A DNA stretch of 64,000 bases from Gemmatimonadota bacterium (GCA_016194585.1 JACQBG010000026.1:1-64000); one strand, 5' to 3'. Counted from the stretch's first letter, positions 7,025-15,057 are shown. The notes: generated by a model not told the origin, from the sequence alone. Made by a program: numbers and translations.

Positions 7025-7453
7025 ATGACGGTGCGCACACAGATCAGGGACTACATCGCCGCCCAACCCGAGCGCAAGCGAGCTGACTTGCAGGCGCTTC
7101 ACGACATCATCCTGGGGTTGATGCCGCGCGGTCGGCTGTGGTTCCTGGATGGCAATGACGAGCGCGGTCGAACGGTCACGAACCCGAACATCGGCTATGG
7201 ACTGCAGACCATGACGTACGCCGATGGGCGAACCCGGGAGTTCTATCAGATCGGGTTGAGTGCGAACACCACCGGCATCTCCGTCTACATCATGGGACTC
7301 GAAGACAAGAAGTACCTCGCCAAGACCTACGGCGGTGAACTTGGCAAGGCGAGCGTGACGGGGTACTGCATCAAGTTCAGCACGCTCCGCAACATCGACG
7401 TCGATACGCTCAAGGCGGCGATACGAGATGGGATCGAACAGACGAAAAGGTGA
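7025..7453 (+). CDS. DUF1801 domain protein (142 aa)
   Basis: Carries the DUF1801 pattern: an N-terminal helix (IRDYIAAQPERKRADLQALHDIIL), a beta-rich centre, and the ending GYCIKFSTLRNIDVDTLKAAIRDGI. GGAG lies 9 nt before the ATG. One of three DUF1801-clan genes within 4 kb (with 7475 and 10920). Function unknown; the fold resembles frataxin-like alpha/beta sandwiches. Confidence 0.75.
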   Translation: MTVRTQIRDYIAAQPERKRADLQALHDIILGLMPRGRLWFLDGNDERGRTVTNPNIGYGLQTMTYADGRTREFYQIGLSANTTGISVYIMGLEDKKYLAKTYGGELGKASVTGYCIKFSTLRNIDVDTLKAAIRDGIEQTKR

Positions 7454-7474
7454 CCTCGCGCGGAGTCGTGCCCG

Positions 7475-7945
7475 ATGAGCGATGCAGGCCGCGTGGACGC
7501 CGACGGGAGAGATTTCACGCACACAAAGGAGTATTTCGCGCTCGGTTTCTTCCAGGGCGCGCTGCTGAAGGATCCGAAGAAGGTGCTGGTGCAGCTCGGG
7601 CAGACGCACGCCGGGCGCGTCATGAAATTCAGCAGCGCGAGGGAGATCGCCGCGCGGGCGGCGACCATCAGGGCGTACGTGCGCGAGGCGATCGCCGTCG
7701 AGCAGGCCGGGCTGCGGCTGAAGCCGAGGCGGACCTCGGAGTTCCCGGTTCCTGCGGAGCTGACGGAGTGGTTCCGCCGGGATCCGCGCTTCAAGCGCGC
7801 GTTCGAAGCGCTGACGCCGGGGCGGCAGCGGAGTTACCTCTACCATTTTGCGGCGGCCAGGCAGTCGACGACGCGGACAGCACGGATCGAGAAGGCGATG
7901 TCCGCGATATTCGAAGGGAGAGGGTTCCTGGAGAGACGCCGGTAG
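7475..7945 (+). CDS. YdeI/OmpD-associated family protein, N-terminally short (156 aa)
   Basis: ALGFFQGALLKDPKKVL and VMKFSSAREI are DUF1801-type blocks, followed by the YdeI C-terminal Omdl region (PVPAELTEWF, FEALTPGRQRSYLYHF, RIEKAMSAIFEGRGF). Usual YdeI homologues have about 60 more N-terminal residues including a KWG-P-Y strand; here these are replaced by about 20 unrelated residues (SDAGRVDADGRDFTHTKE). It may be a 5'-eroded gene still in frame, or a short paralogue. Confidence 0.7.
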   Translation: MSDAGRVDADGRDFTHTKEYFALGFFQGALLKDPKKVLVQLGQTHAGRVMKFSSAREIAARAATIRAYVREAIAVEQAGLRLKPRRTSEFPVPAELTEWFRRDPRFKRAFEALTPGRQRSYLYHFAAARQSTTRTARIEKAMSAIFEGRGFLERRR

Positions 7946-7970
7946 TTCGCGACAAACGTCGGGTGCGGCC

Positions 7971-7999
7971 TTGACAAGAATATTTGTCAATGCTACCAT
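7971..7999 (+). promoter_or_regulatory. promoter with embedded ArsR-type operator (module A)
   Basis: TTGACA (7971-7976), 17-bp spacer, extended -10 TGC-TACCAT (7991-7999). The -35 and spacer coincide with the inverted repeat TTGACAA-6 nt-TTGTCAA (7971-7990), so a bound dimer would block polymerase. The -10 ends 6 nt before the ArsR ATG at 8006, so transcription should start at or next to the start codon, giving a leaderless mRNA. Confidence 0.75.
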
Positions 8000-8005
8000 C
8001 CCCCC

Positions 8006-8608
8006 ATGCTCGACATCCAAGTCATCGACGATCCGGCTGCGGCCACCGTCGCGCTGGAACCGATGCGCAGCCGCCTCCTCGCCGAACTGGCCGCGCCCGC
8101 CTCGGCGGCCACGCTGGCCACGCGCGTCGGCCTCGCTCGGCAGAAGGTCAACTACCACCTGCACGCGCTGGAGTCGCACGGGTTGGTGCGTCTCGCCGAA
8201 GAACGGAAGTGGGGCGGGCTCACCGAACGGCTGCTCGTCGCCACCGCCGCGTCGTACGTCGTCTCGCCGAGCGCGATGGGGCCGGCCGCCGGCGATCCGG
8301 AACGGAACGTCGATCGACTCTCCGCGAACTACCTCATCGCCCTCGGCGCACGGATCGTCCGCGAAGTGGCCGATCAGGTGCGTCGCGCGAAGAAGGCGGG
8401 CAAACGGCTGGCGACCCTCGCGGTCGACACCGAAGTGCGCTTCCGCTCGCCGGCCGACCGCGCGGCGTTCAGCGCCGAGCTCACCGACGCCATCACCAGA
8501 CTCGTCTCGAAGTACCACGATGCATCCGCCCCCGGCGGCCGCGCACATCGCCTCGTCATCGTGGCCCACCCACTGCCGGCGACGGCCCATCCCAAGGAGC
8601 ACTCATGA
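8006..8608 (+). CDS. ArsR-family winged-helix regulator (200 aa, module A)
   Basis: The winged helix occupies about residues 15-75: LEPMRSRLLAELAAPASAATLATRVGLARQKVNYHLHALESHGLVRLAE is a typical HTH with a recognition helix QKVNYHLHALE. The C-terminal 120 residues form a helical extension (LIALGARIVREVADQVRRAKK). No cysteine metal site is visible. It overlaps the SRPBCC gene by ATGA, and the promoter carries an inverted repeat, so it probably represses itself and its partner. The ATG lies at the predicted +1. Confidence 0.88.
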   Translation: MLDIQVIDDPAAATVALEPMRSRLLAELAAPASAATLATRVGLARQKVNYHLHALESHGLVRLAEERKWGGLTERLLVATAASYVVSPSAMGPAAGDPERNVDRLSANYLIALGARIVREVADQVRRAKKAGKRLATLAVDTEVRFRSPADRAAFSAELTDAITRLVSKYHDASAPGGRAHRLVIVAHPLPATAHPKEHS

Positions 8609-9423
8609 GCGTGAAGCACGATGCGTCCGGCCGCCGTTCGGTCGAATCGAAGTTCGAGGTCCCCGGCACACCGGAAGAAGTGTGGCAGGCCATCGCCACC
8701 GGGCAGGGGATCTCGTCGTGGTTCGTGCCGGCGGAGATCGAAGAACGCGACGGGAAGCCCGCCGTGATGAAGTTGAGCTTCGGCCCGGGCATGGACGTCA
8801 GCTCTACGCTGACGGCGTGGGATCCGCCGCGGAAGTTCGTCGCGCAGGGCGAGAGCTGGGGTGGCGCGCCGCCCGTCGCGACCGAGTGGAGCGTCGAGGC
8901 ACGCGCGGGTGGTGTGTGCATCGTCCGCGTCGTCCAAAGTCTGTTCGCCAGCACTGATGAGTGGGACGACCAGCTGGAAGAAGCCCGCGCCGCCTTCGCT
9001 GGTTTCTACCGCACGCTTCAGCTCTATCTCACGCACTTCCGCGGCCAACGCTCGGCGAACATGCAGCTCGTGGCGCCCGCCGCCGGTACCGTGGCGGAGG
9101 CGTGGGACAAGCTGACCACGGCCGTGGGAGTGAAGGGCGTGAGCGTCGGCCAGCGGTTCACGGTTCCCGGCGGTGGTCCGGCGCTCAGCGGCGTCGCGAC
9201 GTACCTCACAGAGAGTCCGTTCGACGCGCTGCTGAGGATCGACCAACCGGCGCCGGGCATCGCCGCGCTCGGTGCCTACACCTTCCCTGGCGGCGAACAG
9301 ACGATGGTGGTGTTGGGCTTCTATCTGTACGGCGATCAGGCGGCCGAGACCGTCGCGCGCGTGACCCCGCAGTGGCAAGCGTGGATGCAGGAGCGCTTCC
9401 CGGCCCAGAACACGGCGCGCTGA
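8605..9423 (+). CDS. tandem SRPBCC (AHSA1-like) protein, module A (272 aa)
   Basis: The first domain (about 8-150) is AHSA1-like: SVESKFEVPGTPEEVWQAIATGQGISSWFVPAEIEE. The second half (about 155-270) has no clear family of its own but keeps the length and beta pattern of a second START-type module. Translationally coupled to the ArsR gene by an ATGA overlap; AAGGAG precedes it. AHSA1-type proteins bind hydrophobic ligands; pairing with ArsR suggests a ligand-responsive effector, but ligand and reaction are unknown. Confidence 0.8.
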   Translation: MSVKHDASGRRSVESKFEVPGTPEEVWQAIATGQGISSWFVPAEIEERDGKPAVMKLSFGPGMDVSSTLTAWDPPRKFVAQGESWGGAPPVATEWSVEARAGGVCIVRVVQSLFASTDEWDDQLEEARAAFAGFYRTLQLYLTHFRGQRSANMQLVAPAAGTVAEAWDKLTTAVGVKGVSVGQRFTVPGGGPALSGVATYLTESPFDALLRIDQPAPGIAALGAYTFPGGEQTMVVLGFYLYGDQAAETVARVTPQWQAWMQERFPAQNTAR

Positions 9424-9479
9424 ACGCCAACGGATGGCGTGGGCTCGTCCTCTCCGAGAGCCCCACGCCGTCCGGCGTT
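9423..9479. terminator. compound stem-loop after module A
   Basis: GGCGTGGGCTC (9436-9446) pairs with GAGCCCCACGCC (9458-9469) with one bulge; outer arms AACGCC (9423-9428) and GGCGTT (9474-9479) can extend it. It begins on the SRPBCC stop codon. There is no T-tract, so the role as terminator is inferred from position. Confidence 0.5.
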
Positions 9480-9565
9480 GTGATCAACACGTACAAGGTC
9501 ATCGGGCCTCTGAAGGCCGCGTAGTCGACGCGAGCGGGCCCGGATCGCGGCGATGCCCGGCGGCC

Positions 9566-9594
9566 TTGCGTTATTACACCCTAGGGTGTAATAT
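9566..9594 (+). promoter_or_regulatory. promoter with perfect palindromic operator (module B)
   Basis: ATTACACCCTAGGGTGTAAT (9573-9592) is an exact 20-bp palindrome, 22 bp if the flanking T/A pair is counted. The -10-like TAATAT (9589-9594) overlaps its right arm; a weak -35 TTGCGT lies at 9566-9571 at 17-bp spacing. The -10 ends 6 nt before the ATG at 9601, so the message is probably leaderless and the ArsR dimer would cover the promoter core. Confidence 0.75.
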
Positions 9595-9600
9595 CACGTC

Positions 9601-9933
9601 ATGACCGAACTGAGCGTCGTCCTGACCGCCATTTCGCACCCCACGCGCCGCGCGATGATCGACCGGCTGGCCAAAGGCCCAGCCGGCTTCCTCGAACTCG
9701 CCAAGCCGTTCGACACCGCCCTCAACTCCGTCACCAAGCATCTCAAGATGCTCGAGCGGGCAGGGCTCATCGCGCGCAAGAAGCACGGTCGCGAAGTGAT
9801 CATCTCGCTGCGCGCGGAGCCGCTCAAGAACGTCGCCGGATGGGTGCACCACTACGAACGCTTCTGGAACGAGCAGCTCGACGAGTTCGAGCACCACTTC
9901 AAATCCACCAAGGGAAAGGAGAAGAAGAGATGA
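9601..9933 (+). CDS. ArsR-family regulator (110 aa, module B)
   Basis: Compact ArsR repressor of normal length: LTAISHPTRRAMIDRLAKGP, HTH with recognition helix TALNSVTKHLKMLERAGLI, and wing ARKKHGREVIISLRAEPLKN, then a C-terminal helix VHHYERFWNEQLDEFEHHF. It belongs to the metal-independent SRPBCC-associated group: no CxC motif. Coupled to the next gene by ATGA; the perfect palindrome upstream is its likely operator. Confidence 0.92.
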   Translation: MTELSVVLTAISHPTRRAMIDRLAKGPAGFLELAKPFDTALNSVTKHLKMLERAGLIARKKHGREVIISLRAEPLKNVAGWVHHYERFWNEQLDEFEHHFKSTKGKEKKR

Positions 9934-10364
9934 CGGATGCCATGAAGACCGTCGAGGTCAAGGTCGAGCGCACGATCCCGGCGCCGCTCGAGCAGGTGTT
10001 CGACGCCTGGCTGGATCCAAAGACGCCGGGCACGACGTGGCACATCGCGGACGAGTACGTGCTCGACGCGAAAGTGGGCGGACTCTTCTTCTGGTCCATC
10101 AAGGGGACGTCACACTACGGCCGTTTCACGGCGGTGCAGCGGCCCACCAAGCTCCAGCACACCTGGATGTCACCGAACACGTCGGGGCTGGAGTCGAACG
10201 TGTCGGTGACGTTCACGAAGCGGGGGAACGAGACGCTCATGACCCTCGTCCACTCCGGACTCCCTGACACCAATCAGGGGAAGGGGCACGAGAAGGGGTG
10301 GAATTCCTTCTTGGGGAACTTCTGCGAGCGGTTCTCCGCGCGCGCCTCGGTATCGGCCGGGTGA
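9930..10364 (+). CDS. SRPBCC/AHSA1-domain protein (144 aa, module B)
   Basis: Single AHSA1-type START-like domain: VERTIPAPLEQVFDAWLDPKT, VGGLFFWSIKG, TAVQRPTKLQHTWMSP, VTFTKRGNETLMTLVHSGL and the final helix KGWNSFLGNF. GGAAAGGAG precedes the ATG, which overlaps the ArsR stop as ATGA. The hydrophobic cavity would bind a small lipophilic molecule; its identity is unknown. Confidence 0.9.
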   Translation: MTDAMKTVEVKVERTIPAPLEQVFDAWLDPKTPGTTWHIADEYVLDAKVGGLFFWSIKGTSHYGRFTAVQRPTKLQHTWMSPNTSGLESNVSVTFTKRGNETLMTLVHSGLPDTNQGKGHEKGWNSFLGNFCERFSARASVSAG

Positions 10365-10375
10365 GTTGCCGAATC

Positions 10376-10411
10376 GGGGACGGCGGCGCACTCTTGTGTG
10401 CCGCCGTCCCC
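10376..10411. terminator. 16-bp GC-rich hairpin after module B
   Basis: GGGGACGGCGGCGCAC (10376-10391) and GTGTGCCGCCGTCCCC (10396-10411) pair with one mismatch around a TCTT loop, starting 12 nt after the SRPBCC stop. Probable transcription terminator, although no U-tract follows. Confidence 0.65.
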
Positions 10412-10438
10412 GCGTCCCCACCGTAGGACCGACACACC

Positions 10439-10855
10439 ATGACCCATCTGACCGTACGGATCGGCTCGCTGTCGTTCGCCGCGACGCTCGAATCCGAGCG
10501 CGCTAGGCGGACGGCGGCCGCATTCCTTTCCCGCCTCCCGTTCGACGGGCGACTCGTGCAGGCGCGCTGGAGCGGCGAGGCGGGATGGGTGCCGCTCGCC
10601 GACTACGACCTCGGCGTCGACTATGAGAACGCCACGAGCCACCCGGCTCCCGGGCAGGTGCTCTGGCATCCACCGGGACTCAGCGAGGCGGAGCTGCTGG
10701 TGCCGTACGGCAGCGCGTGCTTCTCGAGCCGCGTCGGCCAGCTGGCGGGGAACCACTTTCTGACGATCCTCGACGAACACGACGGTCTCGCCGAGGTCGG
10801 GCGAAGACTGTTGTGGGAAGGCGCGCAGTCCATCCGGTTCGAGCTGACTGGCTGA
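10439..10855 (+). CDS. DUF3830 cyclophilin-like protein (138 aa)
   Basis: The block FSSRVGQLAGNHFLTILD with a C-terminal LLWEGAQSIRFEL, and the central PGQVLWHPPG, are characteristic of DUF3830, a family with a cyclophilin-like barrel. No signal peptide. It has its own 74-nt upstream gap containing the module B terminator, so it is probably transcribed separately. Biochemical role unknown. Confidence 0.75.
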   Translation: MTHLTVRIGSLSFAATLESERARRTAAAFLSRLPFDGRLVQARWSGEAGWVPLADYDLGVDYENATSHPAPGQVLWHPPGLSEAELLVPYGSACFSSRVGQLAGNHFLTILDEHDGLAEVGRRLLWEGAQSIRFELTG

Positions 10856-10919
10856 GCGAGGTTTGCGGCGCTCGACCATCGTCCGTACCGTTACGTGACG
10901 CGCCTGCGAGGAGCTGTTC

Positions 10920-11312
10920 ATGAAGAGGACGCCGAAGAGCGCCGGATCGCCGTCGAAGCTGATCGACGCGCGGATCGCGGAGCTGAACGACTGGAGAGGG
11001 GAGACGCTCGCCCGGCTCCGCGCCATCATCAGGAAGGCGGATCCCGACGTGGTCGAGGAGTGGAAGTGGTCGATCCCCGTCTGGTCGCACAGCGGACTGA
11101 TCTGCACCGGCGAGTCATACAAGAAGGTCGTGAAGACGACGTTCGCGAAGGGCGCGTTCCTGAAGGACCCGTCGGGCCTCTTCAATTCGAGTCTCGAAGG
11201 GAATGTCCGGCGCGCCATCGACTTGCACGAAGGGGAGAAGATCGACGAGAAGGCGCTGAAGGCGCTCATCCGGGAAGCGGTGGCGTACAACGAGGCGGCG
11301 GCCCGTGATTGA
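10920..11312 (+). CDS. DUF1801 domain protein (130 aa)
   Basis: Complete DUF1801 protein: KLIDARIAELNDWRGETLARLRAIIRKADPDVVEEWKW, SIPVWSHSGLICTGESYK, TFAKGAFLKDPSGLF, and the ending IDEKALKALIREAVAYNE. It has the KW-S-P-V strand that the shortened YdeI-like gene at 7475 lacks. AGGAG lies 5-9 nt before the ATG. Its last 8 nt overlap the next gene. Confidence 0.85.
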   Translation: MKRTPKSAGSPSKLIDARIAELNDWRGETLARLRAIIRKADPDVVEEWKWSIPVWSHSGLICTGESYKKVVKTTFAKGAFLKDPSGLFNSSLEGNVRRAIDLHEGEKIDEKALKALIREAVAYNEAAARD

Positions 11313-11889
11313 GCCGCGGACACCGCCTCGCGCTGGAACCGCAGGCGCATCCCTGCGACTTCGCGTCGCGATCGCCCTGCTGATGACAGCCGGCCTCCCC
11401 CTCGCGGCGCGCACGCAAGGCGCCGCCCCGGCACCGCTCACGCGCACCCAGGTCATCGCCGCGGCGAAAGAGATCATGGCCGCTGCGCGATACGCGACGC
11501 TCGTGACGCTCGACGCCGACGGGCGGCCGCAGGCGCGCGTCGTCGATCCCGCCGCCGCGGAGCCGGACCTGACGATCTGGGTCGCGACGAATCCGCTGAC
11601 GCGCAAGGTCGCCGAGGTCCGGCGCGACGGCCGCGTCACGATGCTCTACTTCAATGCGAACGCCGGTGAATACGTCACGGTGGCGGGGACGGCGACGCTG
11701 GTGAGCGACTCCGCGGCGAAGGTCCAGCATTGGAAGGCCGCCTGGGCGTCGTTCTACATGTCCGGACCTCGCGGCGACGACTACGTGCTCATCCGGGTGA
11801 AGGCGACCCACCTCGAGGTGGTGAGTCCCAAGCGCCATGTGTCGAGCGACCCGAAGACGTGGCGCCCGACGATCGTCGACCTGCCCTGA
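11305..11889 (+). CDS. exported pyridoxamine 5'-phosphate oxidase-like protein (194 aa)
   Basis: A hydrophobic signal segment (LRLRVAIALLMTAGLPLAA) precedes a split-barrel flavin-binding-type domain: IMAAARYATLVTLDADGRPQARVVDPAAAE, IWVATNPLTRKVAEVRRD, VTMLYFNANAGEYVTVAGTATLV. GTG 11305 overlaps the DUF1801 gene by 8 nt. PNPOx-like general stress proteins are usually cytoplasmic, so the leader is unusual. FMN, F420 or heme binding is possible. Confidence 0.8.
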   Translation: MIEPRTPPRAGTAGASLRLRVAIALLMTAGLPLAARTQGAAPAPLTRTQVIAAAKEIMAAARYATLVTLDADGRPQARVVDPAAAEPDLTIWVATNPLTRKVAEVRRDGRVTMLYFNANAGEYVTVAGTATLVSDSAAKVQHWKAAWASFYMSGPRGDDYVLIRVKATHLEVVSPKRHVSSDPKTWRPTIVDLP

Positions 11890-11907
11890 CGTTCTTCGAG
11901 GAAGCCG

Positions 11908-12276
11908 ATGAATCAGCACGCGTCAACGAAGGCCTTCCTGGTCATCGCCTACGGATTGGCCGCTCTCCCGATCGGCTTCGGCGCACTGCGGTTGCTCACG
12001 ACAGGGCGCGATGCCCGATACCTGATCATCGCGATCGCGTCGCTCGTCACGGCCGTGACGGTCTTCCGCACGGGAGCCTCGCGGGGATCGCCGCGGTGGC
12101 TGCTCGCGCTCGTCGCCGTCGTCGCGTCGACGCTCGTCGGTGTGGCCATCGCGGCGTGGCAGGGTGCCGGCTCTAGGGCGGCGGTGCTGTTCGTGACCCT
12201 GTCATTCAGTCTCTGCTTCACGGTGAGCGGGATGCTCGGCGCCTTCTCAGGACGCCGCCAACCGGAGAGTGGCTAG
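11908..12276 (+). CDS. four-helix membrane protein, unknown function (122 aa)
   Basis: Hydrophobic segments at about residues 9-30, 37-54, 64-84 and 89-111; the loops are short and basic (TTGRDAR, RTGASRGSPR). GAGGAA lies 6 nt before the ATG. No conserved family recognised. It starts 18 nt after the PNPOx-like gene and may be its operon partner. Confidence 0.65.
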   Translation: MNQHASTKAFLVIAYGLAALPIGFGALRLLTTGRDARYLIIAIASLVTAVTVFRTGASRGSPRWLLALVAVVASTLVGVAIAAWQGAGSRAAVLFVTLSFSLCFTVSGMLGAFSGRRQPESG

Positions 12277-12346
12277 CCGATCGAGCGGTTCGCGCTATGT
12301 TATCCGTCCCGCTGGAAAGTCCATCCACCTCCCCCCGGAGCACGCG

Positions 12347-12619
12347 ATGCCGCAATATCTGATCGAGCGCAACATTCCCGGTGCCGGAAAGTTGACGGCC
12401 GCCGAGCTGAAGGGCATCTCGCAGAAGTCGTGTGGCGTACTGAATCAGATGGGACCGCAGATCCAGTGGGTGCACAGCTACGTCCTGGGCGACCAGATCT
12501 ACTGCGTGTATCGCGCGCCGAACGAGGCGATGGTGCGCGAGCACGCGCGGCAGGGGGGCTTCCCGGCGGATCGCGTGCTGGAGATCCAGACAGTCATCGA
12601 TCCGACGACGGCGGAGTAG
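12347..12619 (+). CDS. DUF4242 family protein (90 aa)
   Basis: MPQYLIERNIPGAGKLTAAELKGISQKSC and WVHSYVLGDQIYCVYRAPNEAMVREHARQGGFPADRV match DUF4242, small ferredoxin-like proteins of which one Streptomyces member binds nickel. CGGAG lies 6 nt upstream of the ATG. Cytoplasmic; the physiological role is unknown. Confidence 0.85.
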   Translation: MPQYLIERNIPGAGKLTAAELKGISQKSCGVLNQMGPQIQWVHSYVLGDQIYCVYRAPNEAMVREHARQGGFPADRVLEIQTVIDPTTAE

Positions 12620-12677
12620 CACGGCGACGGGTCGGCCGGTCCGCCCGGCCACGGTGACCACCCTGAGAGGAACGTCC

Positions 12678-13745
12678 ATGATCACGCGCCGCCGCTTTCT
12701 GCAAGACAGCATGCTCGCCACCGCGGGGCTGTCGATCCTTCCCGCCACGGGCGCGTTCGCCGAGCCGGCGCAGCCTGACGCGTACCTGTCGTTCGACCTG
12801 CACACGCACCCGGGCGCCTTCTTCAACAAGGGGCGCCCGGAGTATGCCGGTGACGCCGCCGCGGTGAAGACGGTCACGAACATGCGAGACGGACGACTGA
12901 CGGGTGCGTTCTTCAGTCTCGTCGCCGACGCCGCGCTGATCGAACTCACGCCGACGGGCGTCGTGACCCACGGCGAATACGCGGCGGGAGAAGCCGCCCG
13001 CGAATACGAACGCCAACTCGCGACGGTGGCGGCGTTCATGAAGACGGTTCCCGCCTTCCAGGCGACGAAGACGTCCGACCTCCTGCGGGCGCAGCGGGAG
13101 GGCAAGGTCGCGGCGTACCTCGCCTGTGAGGGGGGCGACTTCCTCGATGGCAAGCCGGAACGGGTCGACCGGCTCTACGCCGACGGCGTACGCTCGCTGC
13201 AACTCGTGCATTACGTGCCGAGCGCGCTGGGCGACCTCCAGACGCACGCTCCGCAGCACGGCGGACTCTCTCCGTTCGGCAAGGCGGTCGTCAAGCGGAT
13301 GAATGCCACGCGGATGCTCATCGACGTCGCCCACGCCTCCTTCGAGACGGTGCGCGACGTGGTGTCGTTGACCTCGGCGCCCATCATCCTCTCGCACAGC
13401 ATCCTCAAGATGGAGGAGAGCCGGCTCCTCGCGGCGCGGGCGATCAGCAAGGAACACGCCCTGCTCGTGGCGAAGACCGGCGGCGTCATCGGTCTCTGGC
13501 CGAGCGGCTTCAACGCGAGCTTCGCGGAATTCGTCGACAACACCAAGCGCCTGATCGACGTCGTCGGCATCGACCATGTGGGGCTTGGCACGGACATGGA
13601 CGGCAACCTCAAGCCGGTCTTCACCTCTTACACGCAGCTCGGCGATTGGGCATCGGACCTGCAGGCGCACGGGCTGACCCGCGCCGAAGCGGCGAAGGTG
13701 TTGGGCGGCAACGTGCAGCGGGTGCTCGGCCAAGTGATCGGCTGA
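12678..13745 (+). CDS. membrane dipeptidase, peptidase family M19, Tat-exported (355 aa)
   Basis: Zinc-dependent renal-dipeptidase-type hydrolase of dipeptides. A twin-arginine leader (ITRRRFLQDSMLATAGLSIL) predicts folded export. Active-site features: FDLHTHPG (His42, His44), YLACEGGDFL, LQLVHYVP, IDVAHASFE, IILSHSILK and VGLGTDMDG. GAGAGG precedes ATG 12678. The DHTH form replaces the commoner DGHND, as in a subset of bacterial M19 proteins. It ends 11 nt before the NCS2 permease, with which it is probably co-transcribed. Confidence 0.88.
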   Translation: MITRRRFLQDSMLATAGLSILPATGAFAEPAQPDAYLSFDLHTHPGAFFNKGRPEYAGDAAAVKTVTNMRDGRLTGAFFSLVADAALIELTPTGVVTHGEYAAGEAAREYERQLATVAAFMKTVPAFQATKTSDLLRAQREGKVAAYLACEGGDFLDGKPERVDRLYADGVRSLQLVHYVPSALGDLQTHAPQHGGLSPFGKAVVKRMNATRMLIDVAHASFETVRDVVSLTSAPIILSHSILKMEESRLLAARAISKEHALLVAKTGGVIGLWPSGFNASFAEFVDNTKRLIDVVGIDHVGLGTDMDGNLKPVFTSYTQLGDWASDLQAHGLTRAEAAKVLGGNVQRVLGQVIG

Positions 13746-13755
13746 GCGCGCGCGC

Positions 13756-15057
13756 GTGAGACGCTACTTCGAATTCGAGCGGCACGGCACGTCGTATCGT
13801 ACGGAGCTGCGCGCCGGCGTCGCGACGTTCCTGACGATGGCGTACATCATCGTCGTCAACCCGGCGATCCTCGAAGCCGCGGGCATGCCGCGAAGCGCGT
13901 CGATCACCGCGACGATCCTCTCGGCGGCGTTCGGGACGCTCGTGATGGGGGTGTACGCCAAGCGGCCGTTCGCCATCGCGCCGTACATGGGGGAGAACGC
14001 CTTCATCGTCTTCACCGTGGTGAAGGGGATGGGGTTCCCGTGGCAGACGGCGCTCGGCGCGATCTTCCTCGCCGGCGCGCTGTTCACGGTGCTGACGGTG
14101 CTCCGTGTGCGAAGCTGGCTCGCCAACGCGCTGCCGGCGTCGCTCAAGATCAGCTTCGCGGTGGGCATCGGCCTCTTCCTGACCTTCCTCGGACTCAACC
14201 AGATCGGGGTCGTGACGCTCGGCGTGCCCGGGGCGCCGGTGGCGCTCGGTGCGCTCAGCCGGCCGGCGACGCTGCTCGCGCTCGGCGGGTTCGTGCTCAC
14301 GGCGTGGCTCATGGCGCGTGAGGTGACCGGCGCGCTGATCATCGGGATCGTTGCGACGACCGCGGCCTCCGTGCTCACCGGCGTGACGCAGTTGCCGAGT
14401 GCGGTGATGAGCTGGCCGCCGAGCGTCGCGCCGCTGTTCGGGCAGCTCGACATCGCGGGCGCGCTCACGCTCAAGGCGCTCCCCGTGGTGGTGATCGTGT
14501 TCGTGATGGCGTTCGTCGACACGATCGGCACGCTCATCGGGCTGTCGGCGCGCGCCGGCCTGCTCGACGAACGGGGGAACCTCCCCGACATCGAGAAGCC
14601 GATGCTCGCCGACGCGCTCGTCAACATGTTCGCGCCGGTCGTCGGCACCACCACCTGCGGTGCGTTCGTGGAATCGGCGGTCGGCATCGCGGAGGGCGGG
14701 CGCACCGGCTTCACGGCGCTCGTCGTGGCCGCGCTCTTCTTGCTCTCGCTCGGCTTCGCGCCGCTGTTCACGGCGATGCCGGCGCACGCGACCGGAGTGG
14801 CCCTCGTCGCGATCGGCCTGCTGATGGTCGGCCCGGTCGCCACGATCGAGCGGCACGACCAGACGGAGTGGATCCCTGCGCTGCTGACGATCGTGTTGAT
14901 GAGCTTCACCTTCAACATCGGCGTCGGGATGACGGCGGGGCTGCTGCTGCACCCGGCGCTGAAGCTGCTCACCGGGCGCGGGCGCGAGGTGCCACCAGCC
15001 ATGTGGGTGCTGGCAGGGATGTCGCTGCTCTTCTATATGGTGTATCCGTACCGCTGA
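13756..15057 (+). CDS. NCS2-family (AzgA-like) purine permease (433 aa)
   Basis: Proton-coupled uptake of adenine, guanine or hypoxanthine across the inner membrane. AzgA-group signatures: TYRTELRAGVATFLTMAYIIVVNP, YMGENAFIVFTV, and VFVMAFVDTIGTLIG followed by PDIEKPMLADALVNMFAPVVGTTTCGAFVESAVGIAEGGRTG. About 12-14 hydrophobic segments; length normal. It starts at GTG 13756. The pairing with a dipeptidase suggests scavenging rather than a shared pathway. Confidence 0.88.
   Translation: MRRYFEFERHGTSYRTELRAGVATFLTMAYIIVVNPAILEAAGMPRSASITATILSAAFGTLVMGVYAKRPFAIAPYMGENAFIVFTVVKGMGFPWQTALGAIFLAGALFTVLTVLRVRSWLANALPASLKISFAVGIGLFLTFLGLNQIGVVTLGVPGAPVALGALSRPATLLALGGFVLTAWLMAREVTGALIIGIVATTAASVLTGVTQLPSAVMSWPPSVAPLFGQLDIAGALTLKALPVVVIVFVMAFVDTIGTLIGLSARAGLLDERGNLPDIEKPMLADALVNMFAPVVGTTTCGAFVESAVGIAEGGRTGFTALVVAALFLLSLGFAPLFTAMPAHATGVALVAIGLLMVGPVATIERHDQTEWIPALLTIVLMSFTFNIGVGMTAGLLLHPALKLLTGRGREVPPAMWVLAGMSLLFYMVYPYR

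Noticed and set aside
1653-12619. Possible integron cassette array (many small unrelated plus-strand genes)
   Set aside because: I searched the gaps by eye for attC core sites (RYYYAAC and GTTRRRY pairs with inner boxes) and found no repeated, correctly oriented pairs. Some fragments such as GTTAGGG at 4853 are isolated. A dedicated attC search could overturn this.
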